This document shows positions 40,601-48,941 of a stretch of DNA of 64,000 bases, in pieces (within the stretch, counting starts at the first letter, position 1; each line of letters begins with the position of its first letter). Origin of the DNA: Microcoleus sp036705565 (lineage in GTDB: Bacteria > Cyanobacteriota > Cyanobacteriia > Cyanobacteriales > Microcoleaceae); NCBI GenBank assembly GCA_036705565.1, contig JAUBUY010000008.1, one strand, 5' to 3'. Both the position numbers and the translations under genes were made by a program. The notes under the pieces are model-generated. The model had not been told where the DNA came from. It ran no database searches and saw only the letters and a program-made list of their open reading frames with translations.

Positions 40601-42397
40601 AATTGGGATAACTCGACGAATTGAACTGACTGAAGCGATGATTTCAAATTTACCTCGATCGCTTCCAGCTACAAAATTGCCATTTTGATCGATCGTTCCA
40701 CCTCCGCTTACTTCCCACAATACAGTTTCCGGCATGGGATTTCTGCGTTGATCTAAAACTTGTGCTGTAAATTGTTGCGTTTTACCAAACTCTAAAGTAA
40801 TCCTAGAAGGAGTAACAGAAATCTCAGTGATTCTAGGGGGCTGAATAATAGTAATTGTGACAGAAGTCTCAAAAATTCCTATCTTTGCTTTAACTTCAAA
40901 TCTTCCTTCCCGTTCACCTGCTGTAAATAAACCTTGTTTGATTTTACCGCCAGTAGTTTCCCATTCAACATCTTTATCGTTAAGGTTGATATCTCTATTA
41001 TTCTGGTCTAAACCTTGGACAGTAAAATATTGAACTTGACCACAAGTGAGTGCTTGGGAAATTTCATGAATAACAATCTTGCTTAATTTTGGATAAGAAC
41101 ATCCCTTAATAGCATGAAGTGGTTTTCCTGTTTGTGGTTCCAATAATGTTACCCAATCTTTCCCTGCAACAGCAAGAGTTTTTCCATTAGGACTAACTGC
41201 TACAGAGCTAATAAAATCAGGCTGCTCTGGTAAAGTGTAGATGACTTTATTATAATTATATCTTAAATCAAAGATTTTAATTTCTCTGGAAACACCTACT
41301 ACAAGTATATTTTGATTGATATTACAACCTAGAGAATTAATTGATTGATTATTTGGGTAAGTCTTGGTGCATTCTAAATTTTGAAGAGGTAGTACAGAAA
41401 CACCTCCATTATCTGCTGCGGCAACAATAATTCTACCTAATACCCAAGCCCCTACAGCTATAGGCCCTCCTAATGAAAACCCTGCGACAGTAGCTGCTAC
41501 ATCTACTAAACCTTTACCCAAAGCTGAACCTGATTGATTTGAAGATTGTTCTCCAGATTTTGATTGCCAAAATTTTACAACACCATCACGACTGCCACTA
41601 ATTAAGGTTGTGTTGTCTGAAGTAATAATTAAAGATTGAATCCAAGCTGAATGTCCTTCAATACTGCGTATGAGTTTACCGCTATCCAAATTCCATAAGG
41701 TAATTTTATTATTAGTGCTTCCACAAGCGATAACTTTTCCATCATGGCTAATACATAAGCTCAAAACAGAAGATAGTTCCTTTGGATCTTGTAGAGTTTC
41801 ATTTAATTTCCCAGTATTTAAGTCCCATATTTTGATGGTTTTGTTGGTGCTACCACTAACAATGGTTTTTCCATCGGGAGCGATCGCAACAGCAGTAACC
41901 CAACTAGAATGCCAACTTAGATCGATTAATGTATGAATAAGCTGCCCTGTTTTTAAATTCCATACCTTAATATTTTTATCTGCACTTCCGCTAACCAAGG
42001 TATTGCCATCAGGACTAATAGCAACTGACAAAACCCAGTGCGAATGTCCTTCAATACTACGAATTATTTCCCCTGTTTGCAAATTCCATACCCAAATCTT
42101 TTTCCAACTCCCTCCTACTAAAATACTATTACCTGGACTTATTGCCAGAGAAGTAATAACGTCTGTTGGGGAAGGTGTTAAGCTTTCTGGTGCATTTGCC
42201 CTCAAACAATAATTATCAGCACGAAAAACTCTGTAGGCAAATTGTTTGACTCTCTCCGATCGATCTTTGATAGACTGTTCAATCAATAGTTCTAAACCTT
42301 GTTGACCATAATTGAGAGTCTCTGATAAAGCAGCAAGTCTTTCTTGCTCACTTTGACTAGATAACTGCTTCTTAACTTCTTCAATTCTTGTAGACAT
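37667..42397 (-). CDS. giant WD40-Ig-WD40 protein, ~1576 aa
   Basis: ATG 42397 (MSTRIEEVKKQL) has GGGAGAG upstream and is preferred to 42445. Order: a helical HEAT-like N-terminus (about 1-60); a first WD40 set with repeats such as SPDGNTLVSGSADKNIKVWN, interrupted by a hydrophobic stretch (VAGFSLGGPIAVGAWVLG); seven bacterial Ig-like repeats of about 95 residues, each with a DQ.G turn and a WE/WS strand; an Asp/Thr-rich linker; a low-complexity His/Asp/Phe/Tyr stretch; then a second WD40 set with TPDGQTLVSGANNTIKIWD. No signal peptide is seen. It is a probable scaffold. Co-directional with the exporter downstream; the function is unknown. Confidence 0.82.
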   Translation of the reverse strand: MSTRIEEVKKQLSSQSEQERLAALSETLNYGQQGLELLIEQSIKDRSERVKQFAYRVFRADNYCLRANAPESLTPSPTDVITSLAISPGNSILVGGSWKKIWVWNLQTGEIIRSIEGHSHWVLSVAISPDGNTLVSGSADKNIKVWNLKTGQLIHTLIDLSWHSSWVTAVAIAPDGKTIVSGSTNKTIKIWDLNTGKLNETLQDPKELSSVLSLCISHDGKVIACGSTNNKITLWNLDSGKLIRSIEGHSAWIQSLIITSDNTTLISGSRDGVVKFWQSKSGEQSSNQSGSALGKGLVDVAATVAGFSLGGPIAVGAWVLGRIIVAAADNGGVSVLPLQNLECTKTYPNNQSINSLGCNINQNILVVGVSREIKIFDLRYNYNKVIYTLPEQPDFISSVAVSPNGKTLAVAGKDWVTLLEPQTGKPLHAIKGCSYPKLSKIVIHEISQALTCGQVQYFTVQGLDQNNRDINLNDKDVEWETTGGKIKQGLFTAGEREGRFEVKAKIGIFETSVTITIIQPPRITEISVTPSRITLEFGKTQQFTAQVLDQRRNPMPETVLWEVSGGGTIDQNGNFVAGSDRGKFEIIASVSSIRRVIPITIIEPPKLTELIIISSTSQLEFGQSFQFQVKGVDQYGDSIQTGRITWSTSSGGGIIDQTGYFIAVNKQGNFEVIASVSSIRRVIPITIIEPPRLAELIITSSIPQLEFDQSFQFEVKGVDQYGNNIQAGKVTWSAISGNIDNRGVFYAGDREDTVIIKASVGRINTCTEVKVYEPSRLTFIEILPSSVTLEPGESQKFNVVALNQRGEEISVSNIEWNATEGLIDRHGNFCSGEQQKGACQVTVNVGHLSANAEVTVTPVLRGLKISPEQVEIKPDESFTFTVTGFDQVGDPLEITNVRWNSTTGGLITNKGAFKGDYQKREVTVTAKLGKLSDTAKVILLPVLRRLEVQPGFVYLKSSEQQTFVVKGLDQFGFSLAPGEVDWETTGGEIAQDGTLNFTQNEQGYFQVTATSQLAPKYTQDIRKLFLYTGISSRIISYLISYEMLLQEIFSLDSGSTDTEEKLDNAIVDETQELDISTDKFEAIQETDTIVEADEQLDIEVDQTTDIDTIVDPNVLDFYTALEGWFWKKLQKLVARVFLSISRFCLSEASANLSASADVFVLAVKYNPYKCFKCLNVLNGHFDNDFDFDFHFDRYHGYYRYHELIHTSLAITPDGQRLVSSGYWDDSIKIWNLNTGELISTLEAPQHYINPIAITPDGQTLVSGANNTIKIWDLKTNELLHSLHYSDSVYLVAITPDGKKFISVEDNNIIQTWDLNNQEILKAFYIDWSNTNRIVISPDGQRIIVGSEKIIKSYDLITGKLRTIIGCDLGWIYALAITPDGKTLITSHNNNTIKIWDLTKESPGVRLSLKSSAIVRTLTLTPDSQRIVSVGYDDDDYESFIEIWDLNTGEKFHSIEEYFSSHIEEHFIDHIKESSVAQVRCLAFSILRERGLDPTPSLVMQVMKVLQAMDSGILSHRKSHRTPSLAIAIQVVQEYLKEYFSRANRVSCLAITPDGKQIISSHCDGTIRIWGIPELSL

Positions 42398-42618
42398 TCT
42401 ATTTCTCTCCCAATCATTAACTTTCGGATTTTTTGCCAGCCACAAGCAACAAATTAGCTAGGTGATAGGGTTATAGCATAAATGTGGTGATAATAAAAGT
42501 TCATCTAAGTTATTTATGTAGATTATACCAGATGCTCGGTTAATCATTGTAAATGATGATGACATAATTTCTATTTCTTTATCCTCACGCCCAGGTTGGT
42601 TGAAAATTTATCAGTGCA

Positions 42619-43233
42619 TTACACTGACCCACCGTTAAAAATTTGCTTTGCGGTCAAATTCAACTCTGGAAACACTGCCGATTCAACCCTTTCATCTCCT
42701 CGAAACAGCTTAATTTGATACTCGCTATCTACTAGCTGATAAACTGATAAAGTCGGCTGTTTCGGAGAACCAATATAACGGCTACCACCTAAACCCAAAT
42801 AATCTACAATCCAATATTCAGGAATGCCTAGTGCTTCATAGTCAATCATTTTGTGGGCATAATCATCCCGCCAATTAGTGCTGACAACTTCAACAACTAA
42901 TTTAACGGAATTTCCCTGAGTGATGACTGATTCTCTTTCCCATCGAGGCTCATTGGCTTCTACAGCTTGTTTATCTAATACAATTACATCAGGATCGTAG
43001 CCAGAGTTATCGCTAAATTTAATTGTACATTCCTTGGGAATAAAGTAAGGAAGTTGCAATCGCCTGATTTCAAAGCCCAATTCGAGCGACTGAAAACCGG
43101 CAATCGCTGAGTGTTTACCAGTTGGATTGGGCATTTCAACAATAACTCCGTTATGTAGTTCATGGTGTCCTTTTTCTGGCTTCCATTCCAGGAAGTCATC
43201 AAAAGTTATTAACTTGGGTATAGCTTGAGTCAT
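42619..43233 (-). CDS. Uma2-family protein (PD-(D/E)xK fold), second copy
   Basis: The 204-residue protein shows the full Uma2 pattern: FDDFLEWKPEKGHHELHNG, GKHSAIAG, YDPDVIVLDK (conserved PD), VKLVVEVVSTNWRDDYAHK (ExV and the following Lys) and LGIPEYWIVDYLG. It is closer to the typical family sequence than the copy at 34.7 kb. Its start abuts the stop of the DUF5615 gene (43233 shared), so it is probably the last gene of the toxin-antitoxin-like operon. Its role there is unknown. Confidence 0.92.
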   Translation of the reverse strand: MTQAIPKLITFDDFLEWKPEKGHHELHNGVIVEMPNPTGKHSAIAGFQSLELGFEIRRLQLPYFIPKECTIKFSDNSGYDPDVIVLDKQAVEANEPRWERESVITQGNSVKLVVEVVSTNWRDDYAHKMIDYEALGIPEYWIVDYLGLGGSRYIGSPKQPTLSVYQLVDSEYQIKLFRGDERVESAVFPELNLTAKQIFNGGSV

Positions 43234-43607
43234 CAGGAAACCTCTTTAGTGATAGGTAGATGAATAATTTGATCTTGATATTCATTGAGAAAAGAACATT
43301 CGGCAATCAAAATTAATTCCTCTATGTTTTGCCCAACGCTTAAATTCGCATTTAAAATAAATATTCCAGGAATATGACGATTGGCTTGCAAATGATCGTT
43401 CAAGTGAACAGGCATAGATTTACGGTTATTCGTGACTAGGATAAAGTCATATTTTTCACACCATTCTAAAATTTCAGGGTCTTTAGTTCCTTTGGCTGGT
43501 ATAAAAGGTTCGCCAATGACCCGAATAATTAATTCTACTTGTTTACTCCGAATTTGAGTAGGATAAACCGGGTCAATATTTTCATCCATTAGATACTTGA
43601 GGACCAT
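43233..43607 (-). CDS. DUF5615 PIN-like toxin
   Basis: PIN-like proteins are RNases that usually act as toxins. The 124-residue protein begins with the acidic motif YLMDENIDP (first Asp of the PIN site), then GTKDPEILEWCEKYDFILVTNNRKSMP with the second acidic site and the DFILVTNN strand. That is the DUF5615/Mut7-C-like pattern. It overlaps the DUF433 gene upstream by 26 bases, the normal antitoxin-toxin order for this pair (VapBC45-like). Confidence 0.85.
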   Translation of the reverse strand: MVLKYLMDENIDPVYPTQIRSKQVELIIRVIGEPFIPAKGTKDPEILEWCEKYDFILVTNNRKSMPVHLNDHLQANRHIPGIFILNANLSVGQNIEELILIAECSFLNEYQDQIIHLPITKEVS

Positions 43608-43926
43608 TTTTTTTAGTTCTTTCTTCCTTAATTTTTTGCAGTCTAATCGAAGCTGGATGAGGGTTTAATTGTTGGGCTTTTCTTTGTTGGTGTGACCATT
43701 CTAGCCAGTCTTCGATATATTTATCTAAGACGGCTTTATTGTTTAAATAATACAGGATTGTTGCGTAAATTTGATCCAGGGTCAAAGTGTAAAAGTGTTT
43801 GATGATTTCCTCTGGTGAACGTTGATGATAAATATATTCATAGAGGATGCTTTCTATTCCTACTCTTGTCCCTTTTACTCGAATGTCATCCTCGGCTAAA
43901 AATTCAAAATATTCTTCTATTAGCAT
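43582..43926 (-). CDS. DUF433 antitoxin-like protein
   Basis: DUF433 proteins carry a small helix-turn-helix and act as antitoxins to PIN-like partners. Marks are DDIRVKGTRVGIESILYEY (GTR turn), RSPEEIIKHFYTLTLDQIYATILYYL (the helix pair) and a basic tail. A strong GGAGGAATAAACC ribosome site precedes the ATG at 43926. It overlaps the toxin gene by 26 bases and the small upstream frame by seven. It probably represses its own operon. Confidence 0.85.
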   Translation of the reverse strand: MLIEEYFEFLAEDDIRVKGTRVGIESILYEYIYHQRSPEEIIKHFYTLTLDQIYATILYYLNNKAVLDKYIEDWLEWSHQQRKAQQLNPHPASIRLQKIKEERTKKNGPQVSNG

Positions 43927-44144
43927 GGTTTATTCCTCCATTTGTTGAGTAAGGTTTGAATTGGCGAAAATAAAAAGCCTGGCTGCAATCGAATAATTTT
44001 CAAACTTTCAATTCCGCGATAGTCCACAATCTTGACAGGTTTACAATTTATCCAACCCCTTTGCCGAATTTGTTGGCTGTTTTTTTGGGATTTCTCTACC
44101 CCGCTAACATCTTTGCTACCGACTGATGAATTCGATCGCACCAC
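43920..44144 (-). CDS. small ORF overlapping the antitoxin start, possible gene remnant
   Basis: The frame encodes up to 74 residues. The C-terminal half (WINCKPVKIVDYRGIESLKII, then QPGFLFSPIQTLLNKWRNKPC) reads like a real protein end, and the stop overlaps the DUF433 ATG by seven bases, as in coupled genes. The N-terminal half is Ser/Gln-rich and less convincing. I do not recognise it. It could be a truncated upstream partner of the operon or a short intact protein. Confidence 0.4.
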   Translation of the reverse strand: MVRSNSSVGSKDVSGVEKSQKNSQQIRQRGWINCKPVKIVDYRGIESLKIIRLQPGFLFSPIQTLLNKWRNKPC

Positions 44145-44268
44145 ACCGGAATCACAGGCTGACCAGATTTTCAGGATACGATCGCCCTTTCCATCTCAAA
44201 CTCTGCCAGATCGAGCGATCGCCCTGAATCAATCCCACCATAGCATAAACCGCTTTATGCCAAAGTTA

Positions 44269-46716
44269 TCAAAATGTCAAACGCCGCACCGTACCATCAT
44301 CTGTAAATCGCTGTTCGCCAACGCCAACAACTTCCACAATAACTTCGCGTTCAGATATCAAAAATTGACCCTCTCGCGCGGCAATTTCAACGATGATTTT
44401 TTCCCCTTCCAAATACACCTTGTAATTAGTCGTAGCCCAGACACCTTTTTCATGTTCAAAACTGTGTCCATCGTCCTCATAAAGCGTCCATTCACCGCTT
44501 CCGGGCCAAATTCGCATTTTCAATGACTCAAGGGGTTCTTCGCTGACAAATTGCTTCACAGGTGCGATCGCAATTATGCCCCCGCCCCGCACGTAAAGCG
44601 GCATTCTCTCCAAAGGTGCATAAGCCAAAATGTGCATCGGGCCCTGATAGCATTCACCCGTCCACCAATCGTACCAAGTCCCCTCCGGCAAATACACGGC
44701 GCGATGCTCAACTCCCGGCCGGTAAACAGGTGCAGCCATCAGCGACGGGCCGAGTAATACTTGATCGTAAAGGTGATAAGTTGTGCGATCGCGCGGAAAG
44801 TGATATAGTAGCGGTCGCAAAATCGGCGTTCCCGTCGTCGCAGCTTCCCAAAACAACGTGTAAATATAAGGCAACAACTGATAGCGCAAATTGATGTATT
44901 CGCGGCAAATCTTCTCAGTGCGATCGCCAAAAACCCACGGTTCGTGCTGCGCCGTACTCATGGCCGAATGACCGCGCATCAAGGGATACAGCATCCCCAC
45001 CTGCATCCACCGCGCGAACAATTCAGCCGTTGCATTCCCCGCAAAACCGCCGATGTCGCAACCGACAAACGCCACGCCGGAAAGCCCCATATTGCAAAGC
45101 ATTGGTAGCGACATTTCTAAGTGTTCCCACAGCGATTGATTGTCGCCCATCCACACCGACGAGTAACGCTGAACGCCCGCAAAACCCGATCGCGTCAGCA
45201 CAAAAGATCGCTCGCCAGATCGCACTTTTTGCAACCCCTCAGCACAAGCTTTCGCCATCATTAAACCGTACAAATTGTGGGTTTCCGCGTGAGTTGTGCG
45301 ATCGGATTCCGGGCCTTGCGGTGCATCCAGGGGAAAGCTGATGTGTTCGCCGCCGTCACCAAAAGGCCGTTCGGCGATCGCAGGTTCGTTCATGTCGTTC
45401 CAAATCCCCGCAATCCCAATATCTGTCAGGGTTTTGTGCAATTCGCCCCACCACTGGCGCACCTCCGGCCGCAGGAAGTCGGGAAACACCGCTTTATCCG
45501 GCCAAACGTAACCGTGGAATAGCTTTCCCTCTGCGGTGCGGACGAAATAGTCATTTTCTACACCGCGATCGAATATTTCATAATCTGCTTCCGGTTCGTA
45601 CTTGACACCGGGATCGACAATCGTGACAACCTTAAAACCCGCTGCTTTCAAGTCTGCGATCAGTTTCGCGGGATCGGGGAAACGCTTCGGGCTCCAGGTA
45701 AAAACGCGGTAGCCGCGCATATAGTCGATGTCGAGGTGGATGACATCGCAGGGAATCGCCCGATCGCGAAATTCCTTCGCCAACTCGCGCACAATGTCCT
45801 CGGATTCGTAGCTCCAGCGGCATTGGTGGTATCCCAGCGCCCATTTTGGCGGAAGCGGCATCCGGCCGGTTAACTGCGTGTAGGTGGCGATAATTTGGGC
45901 GGGTTCCGGGCCGTAAATGATGTAGTAGTCGAGTTCCGGGCCTCTGGTTTCCATCCGCAAAACTCCCGGTTGTTGGGCGCCGATGTCGAATTGACTCCAA
46001 AATGTCGTGTTGAAGAAAATGCCGTAAGCGCGATCGGGATTCATGGCGATGTAAAATGCGATCGCCTGGTACATTTCATCGGTGAGGGAATTGTAGTCAA
46101 GGGAGTCGGTTGTCCAGTTTGTCTTGACTTCCGAGAGTTTGTCGAGAAAGCCGGTGCGTTGGCCGAAACCGTAGAAGTGTTCGTCTGCTTCGATGCGTTT
46201 CCAGCCTGCGGTTGCGCCGGTGCGCCATCCCATACTGGGATCGCAGTCGCTAGCAAAGGGTTTTCCCGATTTGTCGAAGCATTCGATGGAAGTGCGATCG
46301 CGCTTTACGGAAATCAATATTTGTGATGTTTCAATTTCTATTTTTTCGTCTGTTTCTCGCACTTCAAATGGTATAATTTCCCACTCTTCGTCAGGGACTG
46401 TTATTGAGTGCGATCGGCTTTCTACCCCCCCTAGCCCCCCCTTATTAAGGGGGGGTTGGTCTATAATTTCTTCCTCCCCCTTGTAGGGGCGGTGCCTGCG
46501 TGCCCGCCCTAGGTGGGGGGGGTTTGGGGACATTCGCACTCGGATTAAATTCGGTGCGAGGATGCTGATGTTTAGGGAGGAATTGGTACAGTTGAAGTGA
46601 ATTGTGCGTGAAGCGCAGCTATCCCGTAGGGAATCGGTTTTATCGATCGATTGTACAGAGCCAATAATTGACCAAGGCTGTTCGGTTGTTTGGAGTTTTC
46701 CGAAGTATTGCGGCAT
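44269..46716 (-). CDS. GH31 alpha-glucosidase with repeat-derived insertions
   Basis: GH31 enzymes release glucose from alpha-linked glucans or oligosaccharides. The 815-residue protein has an N-terminal beta domain, then the (beta/alpha)8 barrel with HQCRWSYESEDIV, IPCDVIHLDIDYMRGYRVFTW and the catalytic nucleophile in GIWNDMNEPAI (Asp441), then VWMGDNQSLWEHL and GCDIGGFAGNAT, followed by C-terminal beta domains. Two dispersed repeats lie in frame in the N-terminal domain: one giving DSLRDSCAS (about residue 30) and one giving KGEEEIIDQPPLNKGGLGG (about 78-96). Both precede the catalytic domain. No signal peptide is seen. Confidence 0.93.
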   Translation of the reverse strand: MPQYFGKLQTTEQPWSIIGSVQSIDKTDSLRDSCASRTIHFNCTNSSLNISILAPNLIRVRMSPNPPHLGRARRHRPYKGEEEIIDQPPLNKGGLGGVESRSHSITVPDEEWEIIPFEVRETDEKIEIETSQILISVKRDRTSIECFDKSGKPFASDCDPSMGWRTGATAGWKRIEADEHFYGFGQRTGFLDKLSEVKTNWTTDSLDYNSLTDEMYQAIAFYIAMNPDRAYGIFFNTTFWSQFDIGAQQPGVLRMETRGPELDYYIIYGPEPAQIIATYTQLTGRMPLPPKWALGYHQCRWSYESEDIVRELAKEFRDRAIPCDVIHLDIDYMRGYRVFTWSPKRFPDPAKLIADLKAAGFKVVTIVDPGVKYEPEADYEIFDRGVENDYFVRTAEGKLFHGYVWPDKAVFPDFLRPEVRQWWGELHKTLTDIGIAGIWNDMNEPAIAERPFGDGGEHISFPLDAPQGPESDRTTHAETHNLYGLMMAKACAEGLQKVRSGERSFVLTRSGFAGVQRYSSVWMGDNQSLWEHLEMSLPMLCNMGLSGVAFVGCDIGGFAGNATAELFARWMQVGMLYPLMRGHSAMSTAQHEPWVFGDRTEKICREYINLRYQLLPYIYTLFWEAATTGTPILRPLLYHFPRDRTTYHLYDQVLLGPSLMAAPVYRPGVEHRAVYLPEGTWYDWWTGECYQGPMHILAYAPLERMPLYVRGGGIIAIAPVKQFVSEEPLESLKMRIWPGSGEWTLYEDDGHSFEHEKGVWATTNYKVYLEGEKIIVEIAAREGQFLISEREVIVEVVGVGEQRFTDDGTVRRLTF
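46420..46540. repeat. two dispersed repeats inserted in frame in the GH31 gene
   Basis: A C-run/G-run dyad (CCCCCCTTATTAAGGGGGG, within 46424-46457) and a second unit with GTAGGGGCGGTGCCTGCGTG and CCCGCCC lie side by side. The first resembles the units in the kinase-WD40 gene at 16.1 kb; the GTAGGGGCGG text also occurs in the MITE copies at 8.1 and 52 kb. Confidence 0.8.
46607..46636. repeat. 30-bp dispersed repeat inside the GH31 gene
   Basis: Its reverse complement begins CGATTCCCTACGGGATAGCT and differs at two positions from 53490-53519 in the alpha/beta hydrolase gene. In both genes it is read in the same frame as DSLRDS. Confidence 0.8.
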
Positions 46717-46874
46717 ACACTCTGACTCGAAATATTATCGATTTTGCTATGAGCAGTTAAGGGTTGTCATCTGGCAAAAGGCTGAACTATAGCCAAACTG
46801 AGTATTCCCCACCCGTAGCCAGGGTATAATGGGCGACAAGGAGCCGACATTAAGTTGGATGAGGTACTCTGAAG

Positions 46875-47288
46875 ATGGCTAAAGACATTTACCACAATAC
46901 GGTGAGAACGGCTCTAGAAAATGATGGTTGGACGATTACTAACGATCCCTTAACCTTGAAGATAGGAGGACGCTCGGCTTATATAGATTTGGGTGCACAG
47001 AAGTTATTGGCAGCAGAGAAAGAAGGTCAGCGGATTGCAGTGGAGGTGAAAAGCTTTATCGGCCCATCACCCGTACATGATTTGGAGCAGGCGCTAGGTC
47101 AATACATCATGTATTCACAAGTTTTGGAGCGGCAGAATTCGGCGCGTTTGTTGTACTTAGCCATTCCAGAAAGCGTGTTTTTAGATTTTTTTTCAGAGGA
47201 GCTGCCACAATTAATGGTTGAAATTAATCACTTAAAATTGCTAATTTTTGATGCGAACACAGCGGAGGTTAGAAGATGGATAACTTAG
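46875..47288 (+). CDS. xisH: XisH-family protein
   Basis: XisH was named as a factor needed for excision of the fdxN element in heterocystous Anabaena, yet it is common in cyanobacteria without that element. The 137-residue protein has the family opening AKDIYHNTVRTALENDGW and a PD-(D/E)xK-like pattern: YIDLGAQKLLAAEK and IAVEVKSFIG (ExK), with FLDFFSEELPQLMVE later. It overlaps xisI by 13 bases, the standard pair. Excision activity here is doubtful; the nuclease-like fold suggests a more general role. Confidence 0.95.
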   Translation: MAKDIYHNTVRTALENDGWTITNDPLTLKIGGRSAYIDLGAQKLLAAEKEGQRIAVEVKSFIGPSPVHDLEQALGQYIMYSQVLERQNSARLLYLAIPESVFLDFFSEELPQLMVEINHLKLLIFDANTAEVRRWIT

Positions 47289-47611
47289 AGTTTTATCGGC
47301 AAACGATCGAGACCATTTTAAGAAAGTATGCAGAAATTCCCTATTCTTTTGGAGAAATCGATCAGCACTTAATTGTCGATCGCGATCGCAATCACTTTAT
47401 GCTGTTTGATGTGGGTTGGCAGCAAAAACGGCGAGTGCATGGATGTATAACTCACGTCCAAATTATTGATGACAAAATTTGGATTCAACGCGATGGCATT
47501 GAGGATGGGATTACAAATGAGCTAGTCGAAGCCGGGATTGGGAAAGATCAGATTGTCTTGGGGTTTCAACCGCCCAACGCCCGCCCTCATACGGGATATG
47601 CGGTGGCATGA
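47276..47611 (+). CDS. xisI: XisI-family protein
   Basis: The 111-residue partner of XisH shows the family pattern FYRQTIETILRKYAEIPYSFG, VDRDRNHFMLFDVGWQ, RVHGCITHVQIIDDKIWIQRD and GITNELVEAGI. Length and order are normal. The start lies within the end of xisH, indicating coupled translation. A DUF2442-like fragment overlaps its 3' end. Confidence 0.95.
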   Translation: MDNLEFYRQTIETILRKYAEIPYSFGEIDQHLIVDRDRNHFMLFDVGWQQKRRVHGCITHVQIIDDKIWIQRDGIEDGITNELVEAGIGKDQIVLGFQPPNARPHTGYAVA

Positions 47612-47705
47612 GGTTGCCGGCGATAGAGTTAAAAACCTGTACTTCACCGAAGAAACAATCAGCGTCGCTCTCATGGATGGCCGAACAATTACTGTACTTT
47701 ACTAA
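47598..47705 (+). pseudogene. truncated DUF2442-type protein, 35 aa
   Basis: ATG 47598 begins a frame that reads MRWHEVAGDRVKNLYFTEET and then ISVALMDGRTITVLY before a TAA. This is the first half of a DUF2442 domain, which normally continues PLAWYPRL after TITV. The start overlaps the end of xisI by 14 bases. The second half is absent from the following DNA, so the gene is probably a remnant. Confidence 0.7.
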
Positions 47706-47940
47706 ATCTACTTAAGCTGTTACGCATTTAAAATAGTATTGTATGGTGCCACGGGCCGCAGCGTTTTTCTTGCCTAATAAGTGAGCGAGCTGACGAACCC
47801 TACAGGCTACTTCCTTCGCCTCGAAAGCGGTTCATTATATCCGGCAAAAAACAAAGTGGAGCTTTCGCTTCACAATTACGAAATCTCCACTTTTATCACT
47901 ATTCTAGTGGCTGCAAAAACCCAGTTGCATTCACTCGATC

Positions 47941-48300
47941 TTACTTGTACAAAACAGCCTCTTTCAAAGTCGCGATCTTACCTAGCGCTTCATCGAGATC
48001 CTCTTGGGATGCGCCGTGGGCAACTATTGCATCGGTCAAATGCTTCACAATTGCATCAAAGTGTTCAGGCTGTAAATTCAAACCTGCGTGTGCTTTCTCC
48101 ATTGAACGGCCTGAGTATTGCTTGGTGCCGCCAAGGGCATAGGAGATAAAAGCAGTTTGATGGCGGCGCTGCTTTTCCATGTCTGTATGATCGAAGAAGT
48201 GGCTCACTATCTCGTCAGCCAAAACATCGCGGTAAAAATCATCGACTATCTCTTTAATGGCTGGCTCTCCACCCATTTTTTCGTACAATGTTGTTGCCAT
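47941..48300 (-). CDS. glbN: cyanoglobin, group 1 truncated haemoglobin
   Basis: GlbN binds haem and probably handles nitric oxide, reactive nitrogen or oxygen in the cytosol. The 119-residue protein is the usual short 2-on-2 globin: LYEKMGGEPAIKEIVDDFY, DHTDMEKQRRHQTAF with His47 (the distal E10 position that binds haem iron in Synechocystis GlbN) and KAHAGL with His71 (proximal F8). The glycine turns GG at 10-11 and 57-58 are conserved. It is monocistronic. Confidence 0.95.
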   Translation of the reverse strand: MATTLYEKMGGEPAIKEIVDDFYRDVLADEIVSHFFDHTDMEKQRRHQTAFISYALGGTKQYSGRSMEKAHAGLNLQPEHFDAIVKHLTDAIVAHGASQEDLDEALGKIATLKEAVLYK

Positions 48301-48941
48301 ATCGTTATCGTTTCAGCGAGTTATTTTTTTTCCCTTACTCTTTAATTATAGCTGGCAGCTTGGCTTTTTTCCACTGTGAAATGTTAATTTAATCTGAAAT
48401 AATTACTGAGTAACTGTTGCGACTGCTGGTATTTCTTAGACCACATTCTCTAATTGTAAACTTTATTAACGTTCTCTCGCCAGTTAGATATTGTCGATCG
48501 CCCTCCCAGCAGTTTTACCTAATGCACGGATTGCTGGTTTTAGCAAGATGTTTCCTATACACCAGCAACACGCATCTGTTTTCCAGCTAGCAAACTCAAG
48601 AAATCGGTGATAAAACAGAGGCCGGATGCGATCGCGGAAATTGCGATCGCCCCTGCAATTGGACAAGTTAAAATAAATGGGCGATCGGCTTCCCAGCAGC
48701 ATCATGTATAATTAAACTGCAAATATAATCGAATCACCACAACGATCGCCTGTATACTGATATTCTGCCGTTGCTAGTCGGTTGCGAGACTTCCGGGCGA
48801 TCGCCCGCAGTTAAGAAAAACCTTTGACTTAAGTACGCGGACACAAATAAACATTATTATCTCATTGCGAGAAACGAAGCAATCCCAAGTCTGAGCGATT
48901 GCTACATTTCTATCTGCTGTTTCCTTGAACTTTGATGATTT
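48301..48941. other. 641-bp intergenic region, no gene seen
   Basis: It contains several GCGATCGC-type sites and a GAAACGAAGCAATC motif near 48873 that recalls dispersed cyanobacterial repeats. Minus-strand frames here (for example 48484-48705) have no family-like sequence. It could be a decayed gene; nothing further can be supported. Confidence 0.5.
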
